A stretch of DNA of 64,000 nt from Alphaproteobacteria bacterium (GTDB taxonomy: Bacteria > Pseudomonadota > Alphaproteobacteria > Rhodospirillales > Rhodospirillaceae), in contig JAURPI010000016.1 of NCBI GenBank assembly GCA_030835385.1, positions 369,255 to 433,254 of the forward strand, in the 5' to 3' direction. A model generated the notes under the pieces. The model searched no databases. It was given only the letters and a program-made list of their open reading frames with translations, and had not been told where the DNA came from. Below, in pieces: positions 1 through 9,014 of the stretch. A program made the translations under genes and the position numbers. Numbering within the stretch: position 1 is the first letter of the stretch; every line of letters begins with the position of its first letter.

Positions 1-215
1 GTAAAGGTGACAATCTTGGCTTCGAGCGGATTTGACTCTGCGGCCGGCGTGAATGCCGTGCCTTATACGTCCTTCGGTTCATCTGGTGGTCCGTCAGACA
101 TAGGACGGGTCTGCGCTTGGGCCGTATTTGGAGCGGCTAGAGTAGACGCTGTGGCAACGGCTGCCCCGGCTTTAAGCGCCTCACGACGACCGAGTTTTGG
201 TGGAAAATGCAACAT
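1..215 (-). pseudogene. Tat-leader protein interrupted by a stop, cut by the window edge
   Basis: A reading frame opens with ATG at 215-213, preceded by a GGAG ribosome-binding site. It encodes a clear twin-arginine leader: GRREALKAG near residues 9-17, a hydrophobic Ala-rich stretch, then an AQA cleavage-like site near residue 34. The frame meets TAA at 65-63 after 50 codons. The same frame then stays open to the window edge with normal-looking coding composition (it reads G-T-A-F-T-P-A-A-E after the stop). I infer an exported protein broken by a nonsense mutation or a sequencing error. A real 50-residue protein followed by another gene is the alternative. Too little of the mature protein is visible to assign a family. 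Confidence 0.4.
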
Positions 216-229
216 AGTGAGGCTCCGCT

Positions 230-799
230 TTACTTCGGCACCTGTGAACTGGGCACGTTGAACTGGGTGAGATTCACCAATATGCCGTCACGGTCGAAGA
301 ACAGGCTTTCGTATGATTGCGCGTCAGACCCTTCCTTCGGGAACAGAACAATAGGTTCAGAGACGATGGCATAGCCCGCCGCTTTTACTTGTTCGTTGAT
401 CCTAAAAATATCGTTGGTGACGAAGACCAGGGCTGCATCACCGGTTTTGACGAAGGTGCGTGGCTCTGGCGCTGGCGGTTGCGTGTCGCCCAAGAATTGA
501 AAGAAAGCCACATTCGCAAACACAAAATCGCCGGATTGAAGGTGCACCACCCGGGTGGTCTTGTCTCCAATACCGAGAATGTCGTCCCACTCTTCGCTCT
601 TGAACGTTTGTTCGAAGCGAATGCGAAGCCCAAGGATATCGCGATAGAGTTTCAGGGATTCGTCCACGTCGCGCACGAAGTGGGTAGAACGCATTAAGGG
701 CGTGACACTAAAGCCGTCTGGGATATCTGGTATTTGTGCACTCGCTGGAGCCGAGCCCCAAAGAGAAAACAGTATGCAGATAAGCAGCGCGCGTTTCAT
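230..799 (-). CDS. Secreted VOC (glyoxalase/bleomycin-resistance fold) protein
   Basis: About 189 residues. The start is the ATG at 799, preceded by AAGGA, giving a Sec signal peptide (KRALLICILFSLWGSAPASA) and a mature protein in the periplasm. The mature part is one VOC unit: it opens with the beta-strand plus helix pattern THFVRDVDESLKLYRDILGL and ends with the usual FFDRDGILVNL strand. VOC proteins bind metal and small molecules and include lyases, dioxygenases and resistance proteins, so the fold does not give a reaction. It is followed on the same strand by nothing intact (broken Tat gene) and preceded by the TlpA-like gene, so the three exported proteins here probably form one operon. 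It is distinct from the five-gene VOC array at 39-45 kb. Confidence 0.8.
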   Translation of the reverse strand: MKRALLICILFSLWGSAPASAQIPDIPDGFSVTPLMRSTHFVRDVDESLKLYRDILGLRIRFEQTFKSEEWDDILGIGDKTTRVVHLQSGDFVFANVAFFQFLGDTQPPAPEPRTFVKTGDAALVFVTNDIFRINEQVKAAGYAIVSEPIVLFPKEGSDAQSYESLFFDRDGILVNLTQFNVPSSQVPK

Positions 800-828
800 G
801 ATCTTAGATCCTTTCAAGAAGAACGTGA

Positions 829-1344
829 TCACTCAATCGCCGCCAGCACTGCTGCCTTGAATTCCTCGAGTGATTTTTTGCCCTGGATGCGCGTGTGTAC
901 AGCGCCAGCCCGGTCAATAATATAGGTCGTCGGCACAACCTCGTTCCACGCTGGGTCGACCACGGTAACCAGATAGTCGGTGTCCCTGTTGTCCCGTGCA
1001 TAGGTCAGGAAATCGGGAAAACGTTTGTCACGCATTCTCGTTATGTGGTCTGTGCTGAACACAGGCTCATCAACAGACACACCAATCAACGTGACATCGT
1101 GGTCCTTGAGGTCGGCTTCAACTTTTAACAGGTCCGGAATTTCAACCAGACAAGGGGCGCACCACGTTGCCCAAAGGTTAAGGATGACAATATTACCCTG
1201 TTGTTCAGACAAGATCGCTTCAAAGTCATCGGGGCTGATTTGCCGCACCGGCTCACTGGCCGAGGCTAGACCAGCAACGCAGAATAAGGCGACGGTGCCA
1301 GAGAGGACCGCTGTAGCCAGGTAGCGTATTAGGTGCGCGCCCAT
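829..1344 (-). CDS. TlpA-like periplasmic thiol:disulfide oxidoreductase
   Basis: About 171 residues. The ATG at 1344 is preceded by GAGG and lies 4 bases after the stop of the upstream Asp-box gene, so translation is probably coupled. An N-terminal hydrophobic segment (residues about 5-28) acts as signal peptide or membrane anchor. The thioredoxin fold follows, with the active site WATWCAPC, and the typical PTTYIIDRAG strand with its cis-proline region near the C terminus. TlpA/ResA proteins reduce disulfides of specific periplasmic clients, often heme- or copper-binding Cys pairs. The adjacent exported Asp-box protein contains a CPCC motif and is a reasonable candidate client (inference). 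Confidence 0.85.
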   Translation of the reverse strand: MGAHLIRYLATAVLSGTVALFCVAGLASASEPVRQISPDDFEAILSEQQGNIVILNLWATWCAPCLVEIPDLLKVEADLKDHDVTLIGVSVDEPVFSTDHITRMRDKRFPDFLTYARDNRDTDYLVTVVDPAWNEVVPTTYIIDRAGAVHTRIQGKKSLEEFKAAVLAAIE

Positions 1345-1348
1345 AACC

Positions 1349-2644
1349 TCAGCGCAAACCAACTTCGATTTCTATCGGAGAGCTCGGCAGTGCGCTGGTG
1401 TGAATGCGGTCATCTTGTTCCCAGGCAATGCGGAATTGGCCATTTGGCAGAGTCACAGCGACGGGACTGGAGGCATGGCCCGGACCTGAATCAACTGACT
1501 GCACGTCACCAACGGGCGCTCCCGCTAGGTCGTACATACGATAGAACACGCGGCGCGGTCCTTCGGTTTTGCCATGCCAGGCGACCAACGCATGGCTATC
1601 GTTAACGGCGACCGTGGGCGCGTCGGACACAAGGGCATGGGCATGTGTGGGTACAGCACGAGCGAAGGACTTTCCACCATCGGTGGACGAGGAAAAGAAG
1701 ACGCCCGGCTCTTCCTCGCCGCCACTGTATACCGCTGTGAATACCGCATCGTCTTTAACGGCCACGGCTGTGGGCTTGAGCGGACACCCTTCGATCTGCC
1801 AAGGCGCGGTGCCCACATCAACGCGGTCGTGGGTGATTTTACCGTCCGGTCCAATTCGCGTCACGGTAGCTTGGCGATATCCATCGTCAGAGACATCCCG
1901 CATGGAGACCAACACGTCAGCCCCGGCAGACGTCGTGGCCATCAACTGGCAACAGGGGCAAACATTCGCCGCAAAAATTTCTCTGTCGGCATCGAAGGTC
2001 GCGCCGCCGTCTCGAGACACGGCCGAATAAAGTGCGCCTGTGCTTTCTTCGGGCGACATATGTCTCGTGTCGACCCAGAACAGATGCAAGCTTCCGTCGT
2101 TCGCGCTGGTGATGGTCTGGAAGGCGGCGGCGCTGGTGAACCCGCCATGGATCATGTCGCTCAAATCTGAGTTCGTCAGCGTTGAGACCCGACGTGGCGC
2201 ATCGAATGTAATGCCACCGTCTTTGGAGCGCGTGTAGTGAGAGGTCAGCGCCGGTTTATCCATATCCGGATGAATTTCATTGGCTGCGTAGGATATGTGC
2301 CATGTGCCATCCGTTGCGCCGACAATGCGCGGCCGGCTCACCGATTGCCCCCATACCACACCGTCATCGTGATTCACCTTGGCCGGTGTTTCAAAAGTAT
2401 TGCCGCCATCTTTGGAGATCGCGACATATAGGTCGGTGTACGACAAGTGCCTGTCATGACCGCTGTGGTCGCCGCTGAGTTCTGGCGACCGGTCAACCCA
2501 CATGACTGCGATATCCCCATTGTCGTTTATGGCGATGTCAGGAGCGACGGCTATGTGGTCGATGGGGGAAAGAGGTTCTGTCTGTCCAAGTGTTGCATAC
2601 AGCACTAGGGCCACTGTGGTGGCGACAGACTTGAAATGAGTCAT
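1349..2644 (-). CDS. Exported Asp-box (sialidase-fold) beta-propeller protein
   Basis: 431 residues with a Sec signal peptide (about 1-21), ATG at 2644 preceded by GGAG. Four Asp-box repeats are visible: SKDGGNTF (about 77-84), SKDGGITF (140-147), SRDGGATF (210-217) and STDGGKSF (320-327). They are spaced as in six-bladed sialidase/BNR propellers. The arginine triad and Tyr/Glu nucleophile of true sialidases were not recognised, so hydrolysis of sialic acid is not supported. A CPCC motif (about 229-232) and a further GCP (about 286-288) lie between blades three and four; a metal site or a redox-active disulfide is possible. It is first in an apparent operon with the TlpA-like thioredoxin and the secreted VOC protein. 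Confidence 0.75.
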   Translation of the reverse strand: MTHFKSVATTVALVLYATLGQTEPLSPIDHIAVAPDIAINDNGDIAVMWVDRSPELSGDHSGHDRHLSYTDLYVAISKDGGNTFETPAKVNHDDGVVWGQSVSRPRIVGATDGTWHISYAANEIHPDMDKPALTSHYTRSKDGGITFDAPRRVSTLTNSDLSDMIHGGFTSAAAFQTITSANDGSLHLFWVDTRHMSPEESTGALYSAVSRDGGATFDADREIFAANVCPCCQLMATTSAGADVLVSMRDVSDDGYRQATVTRIGPDGKITHDRVDVGTAPWQIEGCPLKPTAVAVKDDAVFTAVYSGGEEEPGVFFSSSTDGGKSFARAVPTHAHALVSDAPTVAVNDSHALVAWHGKTEGPRRVFYRMYDLAGAPVGDVQSVDSGPGHASSPVAVTLPNGQFRIAWEQDDRIHTSALPSSPIEIEVGLR

Positions 2645-2890
2645 CCGACACTCCGTTTAGCTGTTTAGGGGCAGGGCTACAAACTCGGCCAGCTCATGAC
2701 ATTAAGATGTGGAAGTGTAACGCAGAGATGCCGGTCGCGGCAATTCAAACGGTTATATAAAAACAGATTTTAAGGGCGTGACCCAAGGCCCACTGGGGAG
2801 TCTGCAAACACACAGTTGTGCTCTATGATCTTTGGTGCGTCCGGCTCACAGGGTTTGGCGTCGCCGGATAGACATCATTTCAAAAGTGGC
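2645..2890. promoter_or_regulatory. Divergent intergenic region
   Basis: About 245 bases between the Asp-box gene (minus) and the first glycosyltransferase (plus). It must hold promoters for both directions. A TATATAA stretch at about 2754-2760 could be a -10 element for the plus strand, but no matching -35 is seen. Nothing else is recognisable. Confidence 0.25.
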
Positions 2891-4057
2891 ATGACCGTAA
2901 ATACTTCTCCCAAACCGCGCCTTCTGTTCTTGGTTACGGAGTCTTCGTACTTCGCTTCGCACAAGATGGAGCTTGCTGCCGCCGCGGTTGAGGCGGGCTT
3001 TGAGGTCACTGTGGCTGCTCGGTGCAATGACCCCAATATGTTTGCTGGCGCGGCTTTCAAGGTTATCCCGCTGGCCTGGAAAAGAACCGGGTCAATTTTG
3101 GCGGCGATGGGCGCGTTGTTCGCTGACTTCTTGCGCGTGCGAAAAGTGATTGCCCAGGCAAAGCCAGATGTCGTTCACAATATTTCGCTCAAGCCGGCGA
3201 TTATCGGCTCCATCGCGGTGCTCGGCCATAAAACAAAGGTCATCAACTCCATCAACGGATTTGGCTACGTCTTCTTTGCACAGTCCGCATTGGCGAAAGC
3301 TGTCCAGGTTGGGTGTGGGATGATCCTGCGCCTGGCGACCAAACAAAACGCTGCACGGATTGTTCTGCAAAATAGGGATGATGCGTCCTACGCCCGTGAG
3401 AGTATGGGAATTGACGGGGAGTATGTGCGACTCATCCGTGGATCTGGGATCGACGCCCAGCATTTTAATCCACAACCGGAACTTAAAGGCTCGCCGATCC
3501 GCTTTCTCATTCTCGCCCGTCTTTTAAATATGAAAGGAATCGCGGTTGCGATTGCCGCTTTTGATCTGTTGCGTGAGCGAGACGTGGAGGCTGAACTGGT
3601 GATCTGCGGGTCCCCTGATCCCGGCAATCCGTCATCTATTTCGGAGTCACTCATTGAGGGCTGGTCGAGCAAGCCGCATGTCACGTTTAAGGGTCAGCTC
3701 GACGATGTCAGACCGGCGATTGAGTCCTGCCACGTCGTAATGCTGCCTGCACTTGGCGGAGAGGGTCTGCCACGGGCTCTACTCGAAGGCGCAGCAATGG
3801 GGCGACCTTTGCTTGCGACGGATATTGGCGGCAATCGCGAAATCGTTGTTCCGTGGGAGACGGGCATGCTGGTCAAGCCTGATGATCCGGATGCGTTAGC
3901 TGGCGCTATAGCGCATATGGCCAAACACCCAGACGATCGGGCGCGCTGGGGCAAAGCGGCCCGCGAAAAAGTATTGGGTGAGTTCTCATCCGAATTGATC
4001 CGAACCCAACATGTCGCGCTCTATCGCGAATTTATCGCCAATTCGGAGGGGCGCTAA
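2891..4057 (+). CDS. Glycosyltransferase family 4
   Basis: About 388 residues from the ATG at 2891; an in-frame ATG at 2825 is possible, but the Rossmann start (KPRLLFLVTESSYFASH) fits the later one. GT-B fold: the N-terminal acceptor domain contains VVHNISLKPAIIGS. The donor domain opens with RFLILARLLNMKGI and carries the GT4 signature GGEGLPRALLEGAAMGRP followed by LLATDIGGNREIV, where Glu residues contact the sugar nucleotide. It should transfer a sugar from a nucleotide donor onto a lipid-linked intermediate at the cytoplasmic face. First plus-strand gene of the surface polysaccharide locus. Donor and acceptor cannot be told from sequence. Confidence 0.85.
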   Translation: MTVNTSPKPRLLFLVTESSYFASHKMELAAAAVEAGFEVTVAARCNDPNMFAGAAFKVIPLAWKRTGSILAAMGALFADFLRVRKVIAQAKPDVVHNISLKPAIIGSIAVLGHKTKVINSINGFGYVFFAQSALAKAVQVGCGMILRLATKQNAARIVLQNRDDASYARESMGIDGEYVRLIRGSGIDAQHFNPQPELKGSPIRFLILARLLNMKGIAVAIAAFDLLRERDVEAELVICGSPDPGNPSSISESLIEGWSSKPHVTFKGQLDDVRPAIESCHVVMLPALGGEGLPRALLEGAAMGRPLLATDIGGNREIVVPWETGMLVKPDDPDALAGAIAHMAKHPDDRARWGKAAREKVLGEFSSELIRTQHVALYREFIANSEGR

Positions 4058-4089
4058 CTAGGGTACCAGCATAAATTGGCATAGTTTTA

Positions 4090-4123
4090 GGCTGGAAATG
4101 GCTTATAACCCTGGTTTCCAGCC
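4090..4123 (+). repeat. Perfect 9-bp inverted repeat just upstream of a start codon
   Basis: GGCTGGAAA (4090-4098) and TTTCCAGCC (4115-4123) are exact reverse complements separated by 16 bases. The second arm ends 6 bases before the ATG at 4130, where a ribosome-binding site would be expected and none is obvious. It could be an RNA hairpin controlling translation of the large fusion gene, a weak terminator for the preceding gene, or a protein-binding site. Confidence 0.45.
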
Positions 4124-4129
4124 GATTTG

Positions 4130-7100
4130 ATGAGACGTATGACACCAGACACTACAGGCGCCGCAGAGGCATCGGACCAGGGCGGCGTGAGGACAGACAG
4201 TCTTGATGCCAGTAGGTTACGTTTGGGTGATTACCTTTCGCCGCTCTCTTTTTGGGCGCCCCAGTACATCGAACAATCTGCCTGGCTCGATCATGGCCCT
4301 TTTGCGTTCTGGCTGATCGAAGCTTTGAAGCCTCGCACCTTAGTCGAGCTTGGCACCCACGGAGGATACTCCTACTTCACCTTTTGTCAGGCGGTGAAAG
4401 CCCTGAATTTGGAGACCCGGTGTTACGCGGTCGATCACTGGAGAGGCGATGAACACGCGGGTCACTACGAAGAAGACATATTTAAACGGGTGTCGAGCCA
4501 TAACGATGCCCATTACTCAGCATTTTCGCGTTTGGTGCGGACGAGCTTCGATGAAGCGGTAGAGCATTTCGAAGATGGCTCGGTCGATTTATTACATATC
4601 GATGGTCGGCATTTTTACGATGATGTTGTTCATGATTTTGAAACGTGGCGTCCGAAGTTATCGGACCATGCGGTGGTATTGTTCCATGACACCAATGTCC
4701 GCGAGCAGGGCTTTGGTGTATTTCGCCTTTGGGAAAAACTGGAAGATGAGTTCCCGTCCTTCGAATTTGTTCATGGCCATGGTCTTGGGGTGCTGGGATT
4801 TGGCGCCAACTTGCCGGCGGCAATGAAGACGTTCCTAAATACTGCCAAGGACACAGGCGCCGCCATTGATATCAAACAAAGTTATGCGCGGCTGGGTGCA
4901 GCTTTTAAAGCGGCATATGAGGCGACGCGAACCCAATCTCACATAGCAGATCAATTGGCTGCCATGGAGGGTCAATTGGCGGTGCAACTCAAAGAATCGA
5001 AAGCGGCAGCTGAGAGGGCGTACAACGTTGAGGTGGAGCTCACCGAGAAAGTAGCCGCGGCAGATCGACGGTCCGATCGGCGCTACGCAGATGCTATGGA
5101 AAAGCTTGAGGCGGAGAAATCCTGGCGCGTCGCTCTGGAGGCGCAGCTTCAAGCCCGTGAGCTAACAATTAAAGGACTAAAGACCTCTACCAGCTGGAGA
5201 ATCACCGCGCCCATCCGGTCGTTCCGGCGCATTCCAAACTGGGTATTGGGCGCTTTAGGTCGTGGGGTCGAGATTTCCATCCGTACACTCTATGACCTCA
5301 CCCCTCTATCGGACGCGAATAAGCACCGTATTGCAGAAAGCATCTTCGTCGTAGCGCGGCCGATTTTTGGCCGCACGGCGATATACCAAGACTGGGCGGC
5401 AACGCGGCACAAAAAGAAATTTAACTCTAAGCGTCGGCGCCAGCGGTTACCTAACAAGACAACCCCATGGGAAGTCGCGCGTCCCATTGAGAGCGACTAT
5501 AGCGTCGCGGTGCCGTTTAGTTTTAATTGCACCCCTACGCCTCCTCGTCTCGCTGTCATTGTTCATATGTACTACGAACATATGACACCGGAGTTTCAAC
5601 GCTACTTCAGAAACATTCCGTTTCCATTCGATATTTTTATATCGACAGATACAGCGGCAAAGAAATCAATCATCGAGCAGTTTTTCCAAAACTGGAGAGT
5701 GGGCGCAGTAGATGTTCGTGTCACTGAGAATCGAGGCCGGGATATCGCACCGAAGCTGATTGTCTTTAGCGATATCTACAAAAAGTACGATTACGTCCTG
5801 CACCTACATTCCAAATGGTCAGGTCACGCCGGTGTCCTCGCCAATTGGCGCGGGTATCTGTTGGAGACGCTTCTCGGCTCGAAAGAAATTGTGCATAGCG
5901 TTTTCGAGGCCTTTGGCCGAACGCCCGATCTTGGTTTTGTGGCGGCTCAGCACTTTGAACCCGTGCGCCACTGGATTAATTGGGGTGGCAATTTCAAAAT
6001 GGCCAAAGCTCTGGGTAAGCGCATGGGTCTCAATCTGACATCGGACAGGAAGGTCCTTGATTTTCCATCTGGCTCAATGTTTTGGGCGCGGACTGCTGCG
6101 TTAAAGCCGCTCCTGGATCTCAATCTCTCTTTTGATGACTTCGTAGAAGAACGCAACCAGATCGATAAGACGTTGGCCCACGCGATTGAGCGTCTTTACT
6201 TCTATGTATGTGAGCACGCTGGTTTCAAATGGTTGAAGATATCTCACCATCCGCTCATGGAAAACACGCCTGCGATCGTGCCCATCGATCACCATAAGTC
6301 ACTCAATCTATTTTTGTGCGAACACAGCTTGACGCTCACTGGACCAGACTTGCCGGCGCCTAGGGTTAGTCACCCTGAAGCTGTTCCAGCTCCCGCCGCG
6401 GGATTGGTGTCGCGGTTACAAGACAAGGCGTTGGGGTCCGACATAGAAATTGATCCAACCACAAATGTTTTCGTAGGGGTCGTGACCTACAACAATTCGG
6501 AGCGGCAGATTAGGCGGATTGTGAAGAGTGCGCAAAAAGCACTCGAGCGCGCCGGGCTAAAAACGGTAGGTCGCATTTTGTTGATCGACAACGGCGCCTC
6601 TACTGAAACGGTCACCAGTGGTAACGACGCGGTGTTTCATGTTCCCGGCGAGGGCAACATCGGCTTCGGAGCAGGGCATAATAGGTTGATGACAGCCGCA
6701 TTCGATAAAAGTGGCGACGTCTATATCGCAGCCAACCCAGACGGGGCTTTCCATCACGATGCCATACAGTCGATCCTTCAAATGATCGAAGCAAATGACA
6801 GGCGTGCCCTCGTTGAGGCTATACAGTTTCCGTCGGAACACCCCAAGCAGTACGACCCTTTCACCTTTGAGACGCCTTGGGTATCAGGGGCCTGTCTCGC
6901 TATTCCACGGTGTGCCTACGACGAGATCGGTGGCTTTGATGAAGCGTTCTTTATGTACTGTGAGGACGTTGATTTATCCTGGCGCGCCCGGGCCAATGGT
7001 TTTGTCTTGCGGGTATGCCCGCGCGCTATGTTCCTTCATGAAGTGAGCAATCGCCAACAAGATGCTACCGTTTTGCGGATGATCTACACCTCTGGAGTTC

Positions 7101-7267
7101 GTCTTGCGCAACGCTGGGGCAATGAGAAATTTGAAGCGCCATTGGTCAATAAATTAAGAGAGCGAGGATTCCCGCCACCCGAGGAGAATCTAGTGTGCGT
7201 ACCCGATGATTGGAAACGTCACTCAGACTTCGAGCATGACTTTAGCTTCTCCGAGACGCGCTGGTAA
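4130..7267 (+). CDS. Trifunctional methyltransferase / RgpF-like / GT2 glycosyltransferase fusion
   Basis: About 1045 residues. Domain 1 (about 30-270) is a class I SAM-dependent methyltransferase of the Methyltransf_24 type: VELGTHGGYSYF is the SAM loop, followed by LLHIDGRHFYDDV and VVLFHDT. Residues about 270-350 are a charged, probably coiled-coil linker. Domain 2 (about 465-720) matches rhamnan-synthesis protein F, with VHMYYEHMTPEF, ENRGRDIAPKL and YVLHLHSKWS. Domain 3 (about 775-1000) is a GT-A family 2 transferase with VGVVTYNN, NIGFGAGHN, ANPDG and the C-terminal GGFDEAFFMYCEDVDLSWR. RgpF-type domains act in rhamnose polymer synthesis, which fits the rml operon at 14.7-18.1 kb. One polypeptide may elongate and methyl-cap a chain (inference). 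ATG at 4139 is an alternative start. Confidence 0.85.
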   Translation: MRRMTPDTTGAAEASDQGGVRTDSLDASRLRLGDYLSPLSFWAPQYIEQSAWLDHGPFAFWLIEALKPRTLVELGTHGGYSYFTFCQAVKALNLETRCYAVDHWRGDEHAGHYEEDIFKRVSSHNDAHYSAFSRLVRTSFDEAVEHFEDGSVDLLHIDGRHFYDDVVHDFETWRPKLSDHAVVLFHDTNVREQGFGVFRLWEKLEDEFPSFEFVHGHGLGVLGFGANLPAAMKTFLNTAKDTGAAIDIKQSYARLGAAFKAAYEATRTQSHIADQLAAMEGQLAVQLKESKAAAERAYNVEVELTEKVAAADRRSDRRYADAMEKLEAEKSWRVALEAQLQARELTIKGLKTSTSWRITAPIRSFRRIPNWVLGALGRGVEISIRTLYDLTPLSDANKHRIAESIFVVARPIFGRTAIYQDWAATRHKKKFNSKRRRQRLPNKTTPWEVARPIESDYSVAVPFSFNCTPTPPRLAVIVHMYYEHMTPEFQRYFRNIPFPFDIFISTDTAAKKSIIEQFFQNWRVGAVDVRVTENRGRDIAPKLIVFSDIYKKYDYVLHLHSKWSGHAGVLANWRGYLLETLLGSKEIVHSVFEAFGRTPDLGFVAAQHFEPVRHWINWGGNFKMAKALGKRMGLNLTSDRKVLDFPSGSMFWARTAALKPLLDLNLSFDDFVEERNQIDKTLAHAIERLYFYVCEHAGFKWLKISHHPLMENTPAIVPIDHHKSLNLFLCEHSLTLTGPDLPAPRVSHPEAVPAPAAGLVSRLQDKALGSDIEIDPTTNVFVGVVTYNNSERQIRRIVKSAQKALERAGLKTVGRILLIDNGASTETVTSGNDAVFHVPGEGNIGFGAGHNRLMTAAFDKSGDVYIAANPDGAFHHDAIQSILQMIEANDRRALVEAIQFPSEHPKQYDPFTFETPWVSGACLAIPRCAYDEIGGFDEAFFMYCEDVDLSWRARANGFVLRVCPRAMFLHEVSNRQQDATVLRMIYTSGVRLAQRWGNEKFEAPLVNKLRERGFPPPEENLVCVPDDWKRHSDFEHDFSFSETRW

Positions 7268-7271
7268 CGCC

Positions 7272-8144
7272 ATGTCAGATCAAATGGACACAATCGTTAG
7301 ATATCATGACGTTAGTCGGACCATGGAGCTTGAGCGGTGTATTTTTTCGCTTGTTGGTCAAAGTTATCGTCCCCTTAACATCATCCTCACCACCCAAAGG
7401 TTTTCAGAAGACGAAATCTCTAAAACCCGCGCCGCATTGGCCGACATGATTGAAGGTGAAGATGATGTCACGCTCACAATATTGAATTGGGATCAAGCGG
7501 AGCCAGAAGACGCCCGCTCAGAGTTGCTGAACTTGGGACTCAGAGGGGCAACAGGTCGCTATGTAGCTTTTCTCGATTACGATGATGTCCTGTATCCAGA
7601 AGCCTATGAGTTACTGGTGGCTCAACTTAAAGAGAGCCGGGCCGCCATTGCCTTTGCATCTGTGCGGATCATGCAATTGGATGTCTACGATCGGTATCTG
7701 TTTGCCACAGAGGAAATTATCCCGGGCTACAAAGGAGCCGGGCTTATCGACTTGTTCCGCAACAATTTCTGTCCGCTGCACAGCTACGCGATTGATCGTG
7801 AGATGGTGGCGGATGATCCTCTGTTCTTTGAAATAACAATGACTATGCAGGAGGACTATGATTGGCTCTTACGTCTTTGCGCGCGGCACCTATCTGATTT
7901 CACTCTCATTAACACAAGAGTTGGTGATTACTATTACAAGACGGACGGCAGCAACACGGTTCCAAATACTGGAGGTTTTAAAGGGGAAGCCCAGGTTCGG
8001 TTTGATGCCGTTATTGCGAGAATAGAGGTGCGGCGTCGCACTACTTTTGTATCCAAAGAGGTGCAAAGGTCTCTAGAAATATCAGATCCGAATGAGATGG
8101 CCGCCATCCGTGAGGTTGTTGATCGCGTCACTAAGGGTGTGTGA
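7272..8144 (+). CDS. Glycosyltransferase family 2 (GT-A)
   Basis: 290 residues, starting 2 bases after the stop of the fusion gene. The N-terminal pattern IVRYHDVSRTMELERCIFSL resembles the GT2 opening strand and helix. YVAFLDYDDVLYPEAYELL carries the DxD-like acidic motif that binds the metal and nucleotide-sugar. EDYDWLLRLCARH near residue 205 fits the ED motif region preceding the catalytic base. It is a small soluble enzyme with no membrane segment. The tight spacing to the fusion gene and to wzm downstream puts it in the same plus-strand operon. Sugar specificity is unknown. Confidence 0.75.
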   Translation: MSDQMDTIVRYHDVSRTMELERCIFSLVGQSYRPLNIILTTQRFSEDEISKTRAALADMIEGEDDVTLTILNWDQAEPEDARSELLNLGLRGATGRYVAFLDYDDVLYPEAYELLVAQLKESRAAIAFASVRIMQLDVYDRYLFATEEIIPGYKGAGLIDLFRNNFCPLHSYAIDREMVADDPLFFEITMTMQEDYDWLLRLCARHLSDFTLINTRVGDYYYKTDGSNTVPNTGGFKGEAQVRFDAVIARIEVRRRTTFVSKEVQRSLEISDPNEMAAIREVVDRVTKGV

Positions 8145-8162
8145 CCAGATGGGCGTATATGT

Positions 8163-9014
8163 ATGACATCTAATAGTACGCGTTCTTCTCTGTATGGGCA
8201 TGCAATCGATGTTATTCTGCCGACCTTGCCTGTTTTCCGCCACCGCCTTGTGTTTCGCCAGTTTCTGGCTCGGTCAATCTCTTCTCGTTATCGGTTAAGT
8301 GTGTTTGGTCTTCTTTGGACCGTTATGGTGCCGCTGTTTACGTTGCTTATCTACACCCTTGTTTTTGGTGTGATTCTGCAAAGTCGATGGTCCGGTGCTG
8401 ATGGCGGAGGGGATACCACCTCGTTCGGACTTTATTTATTTGTCGGGCTGTTGGTGTTTTGGCTGATGGCCGATGTGGTCGGGGGAACGCCCAATGCAAT
8501 TATCGACTACACGAATCTCGTTAAGAGGGCGGTCTTTCCCCTAGAAGTGCTGCCCCCGGTTGTGGTCGGCAGTGCCGTTTTTCATGCGTTGATCAGTTCA
8601 GGTGTGTTGCTCATCGCCTTGGTGGTGATCAAAGAGGAGATTCCAATGACGGCGCTTCTGATACCTTTGGTGTTGGCGCCGTTCATTTTGCTTTTAACTG
8701 GCTTCAGTTGGTTACTGTCAGCCATCGGTGTCTATTTCCGCGACATCCAGCATATCGTCGGGCTGCTCATGACTGGTGTTCTTTTTCTGTCACCGATTTT
8801 CTATTCCATTGATCGTCTTGGACCGACAATTCGTAGCCTCATTATGCTCAATCCTGTGACATTTATCGTCATGCAAATGCGGCGCATTTTATTGGACGGC
8901 CAGCAACCGGATTGGCTTGGCTTGGGGATATATTTTGTTGTGGCTTGGCTGGTGGCGTCCGTCGGCTTGGCCTTCTTCCGGTACGCGCGCAAAGGTTTTG
9001 CCGATGTCCTTTGA
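8163..9014 (+). CDS. wzm: O-polysaccharide ABC exporter, permease subunit
   Basis: 283 residues with about six hydrophobic segments, the length and arrangement of ABC-2 type polysaccharide permeases (Wzm/TagG/KpsM). The N-terminal amphipathic part (FRHRLVFRQFLARSISSRYR) precedes GLLWTVMVPLFTLLIYTLVF. A typical C-terminal block contains SPIFYSIDRLGP and LNPVTFIVMQMRR. With Wzt it flips completed polyprenyl-linked glycan from cytoplasm to periplasm. The stop overlaps the start of the ATPase gene by 11 bases, the usual coupling for this pair. Confidence 0.93.
   Translation: MTSNSTRSSLYGHAIDVILPTLPVFRHRLVFRQFLARSISSRYRLSVFGLLWTVMVPLFTLLIYTLVFGVILQSRWSGADGGGDTTSFGLYLFVGLLVFWLMADVVGGTPNAIIDYTNLVKRAVFPLEVLPPVVVGSAVFHALISSGVLLIALVVIKEEIPMTALLIPLVLAPFILLLTGFSWLLSAIGVYFRDIQHIVGLLMTGVLFLSPIFYSIDRLGPTIRSLIMLNPVTFIVMQMRRILLDGQQPDWLGLGIYFVVAWLVASVGLAFFRYARKGFADVL

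Noticed and set aside
1349..2644. True sialidase
   Set aside because: Asp-boxes are present but the catalytic Arg triad and Tyr/Glu were not recognised.
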